This document shows, piece by piece, positions 1 through 6,209 of a DNA stretch of 7,866 nt. The position numbers and the translations under genes were made by a program. Below the pieces are notes generated by a model, which saw only the letters and a program-made list of their open reading frames with translations, did no database searches and was not told the DNA's origin. Origin of the DNA: Roseovarius sp. UBA6217 (lineage in GTDB: Bacteria; Pseudomonadota; Alphaproteobacteria; Rhodobacterales; Rhodobacteraceae); assembly GCA_002421985.1 (NCBI GenBank), contig DISF01000061.1:1-7866 (forward strand). The letters run 5' to 3'. The number at the start of each line of letters is the position of its first letter. Position 1 is the first letter of the stretch.

Positions 1-1
1 A

Positions 2-232
2 TGGGGCATAGCCGTCGCATACCAAGTATCGCATATCGACGACCTCCAGATGGCGGCCTTGATGCGGGAGGTCGTCAATCGCCTCTACACTTTCCACATG
101 CGGCGCGACGATCCGGCTTTTCGGGACCATCTCGATCGCTGGATGACCGCATCGATCAAATGGGACAACCCGGTGCTGGACACAGCCTTTCTCGAGGCTG
201 TGGCCGAACTGGGGTCAGGCCCGAAGCCCTGA
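2..232 (+). CDS. C-terminal end of an unrecognised protein (5' part outside window)
   Basis: An open frame enters from the left edge and gives 76 residues before TGA at 230-232. The visible part is soluble and mixed-charge, with motifs such as MREVVNRLYTFHMRRDD and SIKWDNPVLDTAFLEAV. It looks mainly helical, with no membrane segment, signal peptide or cysteines. The composition (Trp, Asp, Glu, Leu spread evenly) is that of a real protein, whereas the overlapping frame starting at position 1 is Arg/Gly/Pro-rich and looks like a shadow. It lies upstream of the DUF932 gene on the same strand, 161 nt away, so it may belong to the same plasmid or ICE block. I do not recognise the family and assign no function. 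An internal ATG at 50 exists, but the frame is open back to the edge, so the protein most likely starts outside the window. Confidence 0.6.
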   Translation, partial: WGIAVAYQVSHIDDLQMAALMREVVNRLYTFHMRRDDPAFRDHLDRWMTASIKWDNPVLDTAFLEAVAELGSGPKP

Positions 233-393
233 GGCCTTTGGCGGCTTGGCGCTGCCGACGCTCGAACCGGATGCTCGACCTGCAATGATGGCATGAGCAT
301 CACCGTTAGGAGAGTGAGAGAAAGGCTGGTTGCTTTCGCGACGGGTTGAGGGCTGGGAGAGTGGCTCCCGGCGCCTGTCACGGGAGATAGCCG
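233..393 (+). promoter_or_regulatory. Leader of the DUF932 gene with hairpin and Shine-Dalgarno site
   Basis: This 161-nt gap holds no gene. An inverted repeat at 352-359 / 365-372 (GCTGGGAG and CTCCCGGC, one U-G pair, 5-nt loop) could fold in the 5' leader of the next mRNA. GGGAG at 382-386, 7 nt before the ATG at 394, is a good ribosome binding site and fixes that start. I see no convincing -35/-10 pair. The hairpin has no following T-run, so it is not a clear terminator. Confidence 0.45.
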
Positions 394-915
394 ATGGGCG
401 TTGTAGAAGTTCTGGATCCGGTTGCGCCGACGCGGGCTGGTGGCTGGAAAGTGGATGTAAGCCGGGGTGAGCGCAACGGGCGTGTGTCGTCCGAATGGTT
501 CAATCGGCCCGATGATGAGCGCTATCTGTCGCTCGACGATCTCTGGGCCGATGTGAAGGGTCGGTCTGAGCGCAGCCGCAGCCGGGTGGTGCAGACGGCA
601 GACATCCGCGTCGAGGCCGCGCGCGACAACCCCGAGCGGTTGCACCTGATGCTGCCGAAAGCGCAAGAACCGGTCGCGCCGACGCATTGGGCCTTCGGCC
701 AGCTGGCCAGCATCGTCGGCGCTCCGGCGTCATATCTGCGGCAGCTGCCAGCGCCGCTGGCGGGGATCAACCTGCAATACGGATTGGCCAACCACCGCGC
801 CGAGCAGGTGAAGACCTTCGAGACAGAAGATGGTCGCACCGAACTGCGCGCAGTGACCGGCCCCGATTATGGCCGTTATCTGAACAGTCAAGCTGTCTCA
901 CCCGCCGCCGTCTGA
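394..915 (+). pseudogene. DUF932-family plasmid protein, truncated
   Basis: The 173-aa product opens with a well-conserved DUF932-type N-terminus: VLDPVAPTRAGGWKVDVSRG, then YLSLDDLW (about 49-56), HWAFGQLASIVGAP (about 98-111) and AGINLQYGLANHRAEQVKT (about 128-146), ending at ELRAVTGPDYGR. These proteins are common on alphaproteobacterial plasmids and phages, usually close to ArdC. Their molecular function is not established. From memory, family members are roughly twice this length or more. Here the homology stops just after GPDYGR, where full-length relatives continue. It is followed by a short unrelated tail (YLNSQAVSPAAV) and TGA at 913-915. The start is supported by GGGAG 7 nt upstream. 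The abrupt stop suggests an internal or 3' deletion with a breakpoint near 876-900. It could still make a stable short protein, but I expect loss of the family's normal function. Confidence 0.75.
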
Positions 916-942
916 TCATTTTCATCGTCGCTGCGTCGAGCG

Positions 943-959
943 CTGCCGCCAGACGGCAG
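943..959. other. Small GC-rich hairpin between DUF932 remnant and ardC
   Basis: CTGCCG (943-948) and CGGCAG (954-959) form a perfect 6-bp stem around a 5-nt loop in the 88-nt gap before ardC. No T-run follows on either strand, so it is at best a weak or factor-assisted terminator or an mRNA-stabilising stem. It may be a leftover of the original DUF932-ardC intergenic region. Confidence 0.4.
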
Positions 960-989
960 TGACCTCTTGCGCATGCGCCGTTCCCAAAA

Positions 990-995
990 AAGGAG
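990..995 (+). promoter_or_regulatory. Shine-Dalgarno site of ardC
   Basis: AAGGAG lies 8 nt before the ATG at 1004 and follows an A-run (986-991). It is a near-consensus ribosome binding site. It selects ATG 1004 over any start further upstream in the same open frame, which extends back to 959. Confidence 0.85.
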
Positions 996-1003
996 TTTTC
1001 ACC

Positions 1004-1978
1004 ATGTCCGCCAGGATTCAATCCGGGGCGCGTGCGGATGTTTACACGCGCATCACCGAAGAGATCATAGCTGCAATCGATCAGGGAACCGGTGAGTGGC
1101 GCGCGCCCTGGTTTCACGATGGCACGAGTTCTGCCTCTCCGACCAATCTGGCGTCGGGCAAACGCTACCGGGGGATCAACACGCTGGCCCTGTGGGTTTC
1201 GGCCATGACCTTTGGCTATGGCGATGGTCTTTGGGGCACATACAAGCAATGGCAGGACGCCGGCGCCCAGGTCCGCAAGGGCGAGCGGTCCACGACGGTC
1301 GTGCTGTGGAAACCGACCCAATCTTCGGACCACGAAGACGACGCGGGCGAAGAGGTCGGCGGCCATCGCCGCATGATTGCCCGCGCATTTTCCGTGTTCA
1401 ACGTCGCCCAGGTGGACGGTTACGCACGCGCCACGGTCGGAGCTCTGCCTGAAGATCAGCGGCTGGAACATGCTGATGCCTTCATCGCCAATCTCGGCAT
1501 CAAGACGGAGTTCGGCGGTTGCGAGGCCTTTTATCTCCCCTCCCAGGATACGGCTTTCATGCCGGATTTCGCATCGTTCTGCGATCCTGCGTCGTTCTAT
1601 GGGGTCTGGCTGCACGAGATGGGTCATGCATCGGGAGCAAAGCATCGGCTGGACCGAGATCTTTCAGGGCGGTTTGGGACCCAAGCCTATGCAGCTGAAG
1701 AATGTTGCGTGGAGATCCTCGCCGGTCTTGTTCTGGCTGATCTGGGCATCGCCCATCATCCGCGGCCCGACCATGCCGCCTATATCGCCTCGTGGCTGAA
1801 GGTCCTGAAGGAGGACCCGCGCGCCATTTTCACGGCGGCCAGCAAAGCGCAGCAAGCTGCGGACTGGATGCATTGCAAGCAGCCGGATGCGGACTCGGAT
1901 TTCCAGCCTTCAATCGGCTTGGCGCAGGTGATGGATGCGGGCCAGCCTGGCCTTGCGGCTCTCGTCGCTGCGGCTTAG
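1004..1978 (+). CDS. ardC: ArdC-family antirestriction protein (ssDNA-binding domain plus zincin metallopeptidase), altered C-terminus
   Basis: This gene gives a 324-aa protein. The N-terminal ArdC domain (about 10-140) shows VYTRITEEIIAAIDQGTGEWRAPW, SGKRYRGINTLALW, TYKQWQDAGAQVRKGERST and FNVAQVDGY. The C-terminal zincin-like domain (about 150-285) has the HExxH motif at 204-208 (HEMGH). It is followed by KHRLDRDLSGRFGTQAYAAEE, with Glu232/233/237 as candidates for the third zinc ligand. ArdC proteins bind ssDNA and protect plasmids or ICEs entering a new host from restriction, so the gene fits a conjugative element's leading region. The conserved family part ends around AIFTAASKAQQAADWM (residue 289). 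The remaining roughly 35 residues do not resemble an ArdC end, and residues 303-324 are read antisense to the helix-turn-helix gene on the other strand. I infer that a mobile element inserted at the gene's 3' end and replaced the native tail. Both core domains are intact, so activity may be kept. Confidence 0.93.
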   Translation: MSARIQSGARADVYTRITEEIIAAIDQGTGEWRAPWFHDGTSSASPTNLASGKRYRGINTLALWVSAMTFGYGDGLWGTYKQWQDAGAQVRKGERSTTVVLWKPTQSSDHEDDAGEEVGGHRRMIARAFSVFNVAQVDGYARATVGALPEDQRLEHADAFIANLGIKTEFGGCEAFYLPSQDTAFMPDFASFCDPASFYGVWLHEMGHASGAKHRLDRDLSGRFGTQAYAAEECCVEILAGLVLADLGIAHHPRPDHAAYIASWLKVLKEDPRAIFTAASKAQQAADWMHCKQPDADSDFQPSIGLAQVMDAGQPGLAALVAAA

Positions 1979-2275
1979 CAACGCGCGGATCTGAATATGC
2001 TGGGCAATCAGATCGTCGATCACCCTGCGGTTTTGTTCGTCGTGAAGTCGCGGGCAGGGCGGATGTTCAGCTACCGTCAGCCTTTGGGCTTTTGCCATGT
2101 CTTGCAGATCCGACAGGATCAACGGCGCGCGATTGGCCGATGCCCGGCTGACGCCAGCTTCGCGGGCCAGGTTGGCGACAGTCAATCGGCCGTCGGTTTG
2201 CAGGGGATTTCCGGACGAAAGGCGGTCCAATGCTGCGCGCAGAGCCTGTTCGGTGGTGCGACTGACGGGTTTCAT
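1910..2275 (-). CDS. Small helix-turn-helix protein, fourth gene of the recombinase operon (TnpC-like by position)
   Basis: This gene gives a 121-aa protein. Residues 31-50 (LTVANLAREAGVSRASANRA) form a clear helix-turn-helix of the kind that follows an N-terminal helix. Residues about 75-118 are charged and helical (RLHDEQNRRVIDDLIAQHIQIRALL) and may form a coiled coil. Size, HTH and position after large tyrosine recombinases match the small accessory proteins of Tn554-type elements (TnpC, about 125 aa) and DUF6262-like proteins. TnpC is described as an accessory factor for Tn554 transposition, so a DNA-binding or recombination-modulating role is likely here. The ATG overlaps the stop of the preceding recombinase as ATGA (2275-2272), with AGGA 6 nt upstream (2285-2282). 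Residues 100-121 overlap the 3' end of ardC on the other strand. A transcriptional repressor of the operon is an alternative role. Confidence 0.85.
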   Translation of the reverse strand: MKPVSRTTEQALRAALDRLSSGNPLQTDGRLTVANLAREAGVSRASANRAPLILSDLQDMAKAQRLTVAEHPPCPRLHDEQNRRVIDDLIAQHIQIRALLSRSDESRKARLARIHHLRQAD

Positions 2276-4416
2276 GAGGGATCCTGCAAAAGGGGGCTGA
2301 TCAGTTTGCGCATCCGGTCCCGATCCTGCCGGATCACGTCGCGCTGCAGCTTGGACAGGCGCTTGTCGCCCAGAACTGCTTCGGCACGGGCAATGGCGCC
2401 TTCCCATGCCGGCAAATGCGACCGGCCAATGCAGGAGTTCGGGCAGCGGTCGGGCGCACAGGCCGACAGCTTTGGCTGATCGGACGGTTCCTCCAATGCA
2501 GCAAGGCAAAGCGCACTGCTCCGTTCAAAGAAGCAATCATTCAGGATGCCGACATGCAGCGACCGGGCCAGATGGCCCAGCATGGCCTTCACTCGCTTGC
2601 TGTCGGCCAAAATGCCGGGCAGGGACCCCAACTGTTGCGCGACCCGCTCGAATTCCGCCGCGATGCGTGCCGCAGCGGGGCCGGCCAGTGGCTCGCTCCG
2701 CAATCGGGCCTCGTAATGGACGACGATATCATCGAGCTGACCCAGGTGCCGTTCCGCCTCGACCTCCTGCCGGAAGCCGCTGGCGGAGGCACCGGCGTAG
2801 CCGTCAAACATCGCCACCGAAGCATGCTTGTATTGGATCTTTCCTGCGATCACGCCGAAGGGCCGGTTGGCGATGTGCCAGGCCACTGTCCGGCGGAATT
2901 GACGGGTGTTGAAGACCCAGGCCCTGCCGTCCACCTGCGGGATCGCCGGGGTGTCTGCCGCGCCGAACTGACGGTCGAGGTGATCGCGATATTCGTTGAT
3001 GCGGCGCACCACATGCGGCAGGCCCCGATCCTTGGCCGTCGCCCGATGGAGAACGGTCCAGATGCCGCCCCCGTTATCTTCGCCGGACCTATGGCTCGCA
3101 GCCAGGCGCTCGGCCACGAGAATGGCCCGGGCGGCGGGTGCGATCGTCACCCAGTCGGCCTGCTCCCCCTCGGGCCTGCGCCCTTTGTAAACCAGACTCC
3201 GGATCGCCAGACGCTCGGTCAGCCCGTCCGCGCTGCGGCTGCGCAAAAGGCTGCCGGGGCGCATCGCCTGCACTTCACCATCGCGCATGCCCGTCAGATA
3301 GGCGCAGAGGATGTAGGCTGCGGTCTGCAACTGCCGCTCTTCATGCGCCAGCGTGTGGGCGTCGAAGCGGCCCCGCCACGGCAGGCCGGTTTCAGGAAGG
3401 ATGCTGATGGCTGTGTCCATGCCGCCGGGCTCGGACCCAAGATCGTTCAGCGCGTCGTGTAGCATGCGATAGACCACCTTGTTCTGGACGAGGCTGATCG
3501 GATGCGCGGAGATCCGGGAGGCGATGAGCTGCATGTTCAAAACCGGCCCATCGGGATTTCGCGCCCTCGCCTTGACTCCGCAAATCCCACCCATCTGTTC
3601 CGGGACGCTCCAGACGGGAATGCCGCGTCCGGCCCTTCGCCTGTCCTCGGTCCAGAGCGCGACACGGTCGGCCAGGCTTGGGACCCGGGGCGCACGCTTG
3701 CCGGTCGCGGCAGCAGCTTCGAGCCCGTCGAGTTCGACCCGGCCGGCCAGGATATCCGGTGCGAAGTCATCGACATAACGCAGCGACCAGTGCAGGAGGG
3801 CGCCGATCACAGGTTCAGGAATGCGGGGCGTGCGGTTTTCCGAAGGGCGCCCGCGGCAGCCTGCGACGGCGAAGGCGGCCCTGCCGTTCCAGGGCAGGAA
3901 CGACAGGCCGCCATGGGTCAGGAACCGGGCCAACCGGTGCAACTGGAAGGCTGGCCGCAGACTGGCCGCCACCTGAGTTGGCAAGATCGGCCGGTTGGTC
4001 TGGAATGCCAACCAGTCATCCAGCAAAGGTTGATCGATGAGGGCGGGTGCGAAGCGCCCCTGACGGCCGTGCATGAAGGCCATGAACTGGCGGAGCATGG
4101 TGAGGGCGGTGCGTGCCTGCAAGGGTTGCAGCCGCCCGGCTGGGTCAGCGATGCGCTCGTTGAGCCAGGCGAAGATGTATTCCTTGGCCGTCAACCGTTC
4201 GACCGGGCAGTCGATCCCCGTGAAGTCAACCTTGCCTTGCACGGGACGCACCGGCACATGGAAGATGGCGGGGCTGAGGTCCCAGACGTCGTCGCCAAAA
4301 CGCGACAGGGTCTCGACCGGTACGCCTTCGGTGATTTTCAGCCTTGCAAGCACGATGTCTTCGGCGGCCCGGATGGAGGAGGCCCTGTGCAGTCCGGGGG
4401 AGGGTTCCGGTCTCAC
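2272..4416 (-). CDS. Tyrosine recombinase, third of the trio (714 aa, box II His replaced by Arg, C-terminal Cys cluster)
   Basis: I chose the GTG at 4416 because it overlaps the previous gene's stop as GTGA (4416-4413) and residues from there read as family-like. The frame stays open to an ATG at 4689, but that extra part is Arg/Pro-rich antisense-type sequence inside the previous gene. A helical core-binding region lies at about 75-170 (AKEYIFAWLNERI, ALTMLRQFMAFM). In the catalytic domain (about 355-545), Arg I is R378 (YLTGMRDGEV) and the lysine is K411 (VYKGRR). Box II reads NTRQFRRT, so Arg505 stands where His is expected, with R508 kept. The second His is H531 (YKHASVAMFDGY) and the nucleophile is Y540, 9 residues later. 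The C-terminal part (about 590-714) has C628, C637, C653, C658 and C662, possibly a zinc site, and a basic helical end. It is much longer than a simple integrase (about 300-400 aa). It probably acts with the two recombinases upstream. Confidence 0.92.
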   Translation of the reverse strand: MRPEPSPGLHRASSIRAAEDIVLARLKITEGVPVETLSRFGDDVWDLSPAIFHVPVRPVQGKVDFTGIDCPVERLTAKEYIFAWLNERIADPAGRLQPLQARTALTMLRQFMAFMHGRQGRFAPALIDQPLLDDWLAFQTNRPILPTQVAASLRPAFQLHRLARFLTHGGLSFLPWNGRAAFAVAGCRGRPSENRTPRIPEPVIGALLHWSLRYVDDFAPDILAGRVELDGLEAAAATGKRAPRVPSLADRVALWTEDRRRAGRGIPVWSVPEQMGGICGVKARARNPDGPVLNMQLIASRISAHPISLVQNKVVYRMLHDALNDLGSEPGGMDTAISILPETGLPWRGRFDAHTLAHEERQLQTAAYILCAYLTGMRDGEVQAMRPGSLLRSRSADGLTERLAIRSLVYKGRRPEGEQADWVTIAPAARAILVAERLAASHRSGEDNGGGIWTVLHRATAKDRGLPHVVRRINEYRDHLDRQFGAADTPAIPQVDGRAWVFNTRQFRRTVAWHIANRPFGVIAGKIQYKHASVAMFDGYAGASASGFRQEVEAERHLGQLDDIVVHYEARLRSEPLAGPAAARIAAEFERVAQQLGSLPGILADSKRVKAMLGHLARSLHVGILNDCFFERSSALCLAALEEPSDQPKLSACAPDRCPNSCIGRSHLPAWEGAIARAEAVLGDKRLSKLQRDVIRQDRDRMRKLISPLLQDPS

Positions 4417-6209
4417 AGCGCGGTCGCCTCGGCTGGCAGATAGAGCAGGGTCCCATCCTCCGCGGTGCCAAGGGCGCGCGCGGCGCCCACGGCCTGCGGC
4501 GGGAAGGATGGCAGAATCTGATGGGTGATCCGCGCATAGGCGCTTGCGAACTTCGCCGTCCAATCCTCGGCGTGCAGCGCGGAACGCTGGTCGGCCATGA
4601 AGCTTTGGAGGGCGAGAAGTGCCGGAAGTTTCGCCTCGGAGATCACGGCATTGCGGCACTCGAGGCAGCCCCAGAACGGCGTCGGGCAAGGCTTGCCTTC
4701 CGCGCCGAAGGGGCTGGCGAAGAAGTTGCCGCAGCGCGCGAGCCAGAGGTCCTGGGGATGCGGATCAGGCCGCGCATCTGCCCCATCCGATCCGGGCATT
4801 TCCTCCGGCCTTGCGTCGAAGGTCGCTGCTGTCTCGGCGCCGGGCACGATCCGTGCCGCGTCCAGAGCGTCGTTGAAAGCATCGGCAAGGGCGGCGTCAT
4901 GGATATGGGCCAGGGCCGGGATTTCGGCATAGTGCCGCGCCGCCACCGCCACGCTATGGCCGACAGCGAACTGTTCCATCTGGCCGCCCGTACGGCGATA
5001 CCACTCTGCCTTCTGCGTCTTGCGCAGCCGGGAAAGATTCAGATGTAGCGGCGCATCGTCGTCACCCGTCAGCCCGTGGTGTTTTACGAAGGCGTCGATG
5101 CCCTTTCTCATGTCCTCGCCGGCTGCCCGCAATCCCGCGACGGTCCATAAAACCCAAAGCCGATCCGTTTCCAGATGCCGCCGCGCCCGTTCCGTCAGGG
5201 CGATGGCCAGCCGGATCAACCCGCCCGGCGTCGCGCTCGAGCCATCCCTGACCCTGAGCCGTTTCCATTCCGACCCCCGTGCCCGCCGCTTGTGATAGAC
5301 GATTTCGACATAGCCCTTCGTCGGATTGCAAAGGCAGTCTGCCTTGAGACGGATCAGGCTCTCCGCCTCCATGCCGGTTTCCAGCGACAAGAGGATCAGG
5401 AAGGCGGCCAGATCCATCGTTGCGAGATGAAAGCCCCGATGCGGACCCTCGATCCCGATATCGAGCTTGCGCCGTCCCGCCAGATTGGCAAACCGTTTGA
5501 AGACCGGGTGCCGGGTTCCGATCTGGCCATTGGCTGCGATTTCGGCGAGGACAGCATCACGATGGGCGCTCAGCATTGGACAGGCCGCGATCTGCACGGG
5601 ATGTGGGGGAAGGTCTTCGGCAACGGCAATGCGGCTTCGTGCGTCGAGGATCTGGCCTCGCGCGGCAACTCTCAGCGCCGCGGCAATCCCGCTGCCATAG
5701 GCGTCCCGCGGGATGCTGCCCCCGACAAAACCATGACCAAGAAAGCGCAAGCGCGGCAAAAGTGCCTGCGGTAGCAGGTCTGGATGATCTTCTGACCCGA
5801 CCCGGAGCACACCGATCAATGCCGCCAGCAGGTGGCGTTGATAGATCCTGCCCCCGGCCTCCCGCTCCAGCCAGCTCTCGTAATCATCAATCACCTCGAC
5901 GGTCAGATCCATCAGCTTCCCCGGCATCTCGCCGCGTTCGGACAGGAAGCCCCAGAACCGGCGCAGATTGAGGAGCAGCCGCTGGACCGAGCGCCGGATC
6001 AGGCCCGGGCCCATTCGCAGGATGCGCGCCCGCACCAGAGGCGCGATTTCGGTGGTGAAGGCTGCTCCCGGCCATTCGGTCAGATCGACGACCAAGGAGC
6101 TGCCGTCTTCGATCACCAGTGCAAAGCGACGGGGTTCGATCGGCAGGACGGGGGAGGATTCATCATTCGCCGCCGGGTGCGGGAGTTGGGCACGCCGCCC
6201 GCGGCTCAT
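4413..6209 (-). CDS. Tyrosine recombinase-like protein, second of the trio (598 aa, TnpB-like, degenerate catalytic set)
   Basis: The start ATG overlaps the previous stop as ATGA (6209-6206), with an AAGGGGAAGG-type ribosome binding site just upstream. The N-terminal part (about 55-180) includes a helical DNA-binding-like segment (LIRRSVQRLLLNLRRFWGFL). The recombinase fold is seen at about 260-430. The box I loop reads LSLETGMEAESL, with Glu281 where Arg I is normally found. A lysine is present in YHKRRAR (K307). Box II reads LSRLRKT, with Ser393 in place of His and Arg396 kept. GH at 417-418 is followed 9 residues later by Y427 (RHYAEI), the presumed nucleophile. A C-terminal cluster of C493, C508, C515 and C518 (GCLECRNAVIS) looks like a zinc-binding knuckle. 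Length and layout resemble Tn554 TnpB (about 630 aa) more than XerC-type integrases. It may be catalytically weak and serve as a partner or DNA-organising subunit. Confidence 0.92.
   Translation of the reverse strand: MSRGRRAQLPHPAANDESSPVLPIEPRRFALVIEDGSSLVVDLTEWPGAAFTTEIAPLVRARILRMGPGLIRRSVQRLLLNLRRFWGFLSERGEMPGKLMDLTVEVIDDYESWLEREAGGRIYQRHLLAALIGVLRVGSEDHPDLLPQALLPRLRFLGHGFVGGSIPRDAYGSGIAAALRVAARGQILDARSRIAVAEDLPPHPVQIAACPMLSAHRDAVLAEIAANGQIGTRHPVFKRFANLAGRRKLDIGIEGPHRGFHLATMDLAAFLILLSLETGMEAESLIRLKADCLCNPTKGYVEIVYHKRRARGSEWKRLRVRDGSSATPGGLIRLAIALTERARRHLETDRLWVLWTVAGLRAAGEDMRKGIDAFVKHHGLTGDDDAPLHLNLSRLRKTQKAEWYRRTGGQMEQFAVGHSVAVAARHYAEIPALAHIHDAALADAFNDALDAARIVPGAETAATFDARPEEMPGSDGADARPDPHPQDLWLARCGNFFASPFGAEGKPCPTPFWGCLECRNAVISEAKLPALLALQSFMADQRSALHAEDWTAKFASAYARITHQILPSFPPQAVGAARALGTAEDGTLLYLPAEATAL

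Noticed and set aside
767..1645. 292-aa minus-strand open frame across DUF932/ardC
   Set aside because: It is antisense to two genes with recognisable families and shows no recognisable domain.
2276..2509. N-terminal extension of the HTH protein to ATG 2509
   Set aside because: The extension is shadow sequence within the third recombinase. ATG 2275 has an ATGA overlap and AGGA at good spacing.
2416..4443. Long open frames on the plus strand across the third recombinase (2416-3462 and 3502-4443)
   Set aside because: They are antisense shadows of a GC-rich gene with clear recombinase motifs. They lack ribosome binding sites and recognisable domains, and their composition is rich in Gly, Arg, Pro and Ala.
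4417..4689. N-terminal extension of the third recombinase to ATG 4689
   Set aside because: The extra 91 residues lie wholly inside the second recombinase in another frame, are Arg/Pro-rich and look random. GTG at 4416 overlaps the upstream stop as GTGA, matching the other two junctions.
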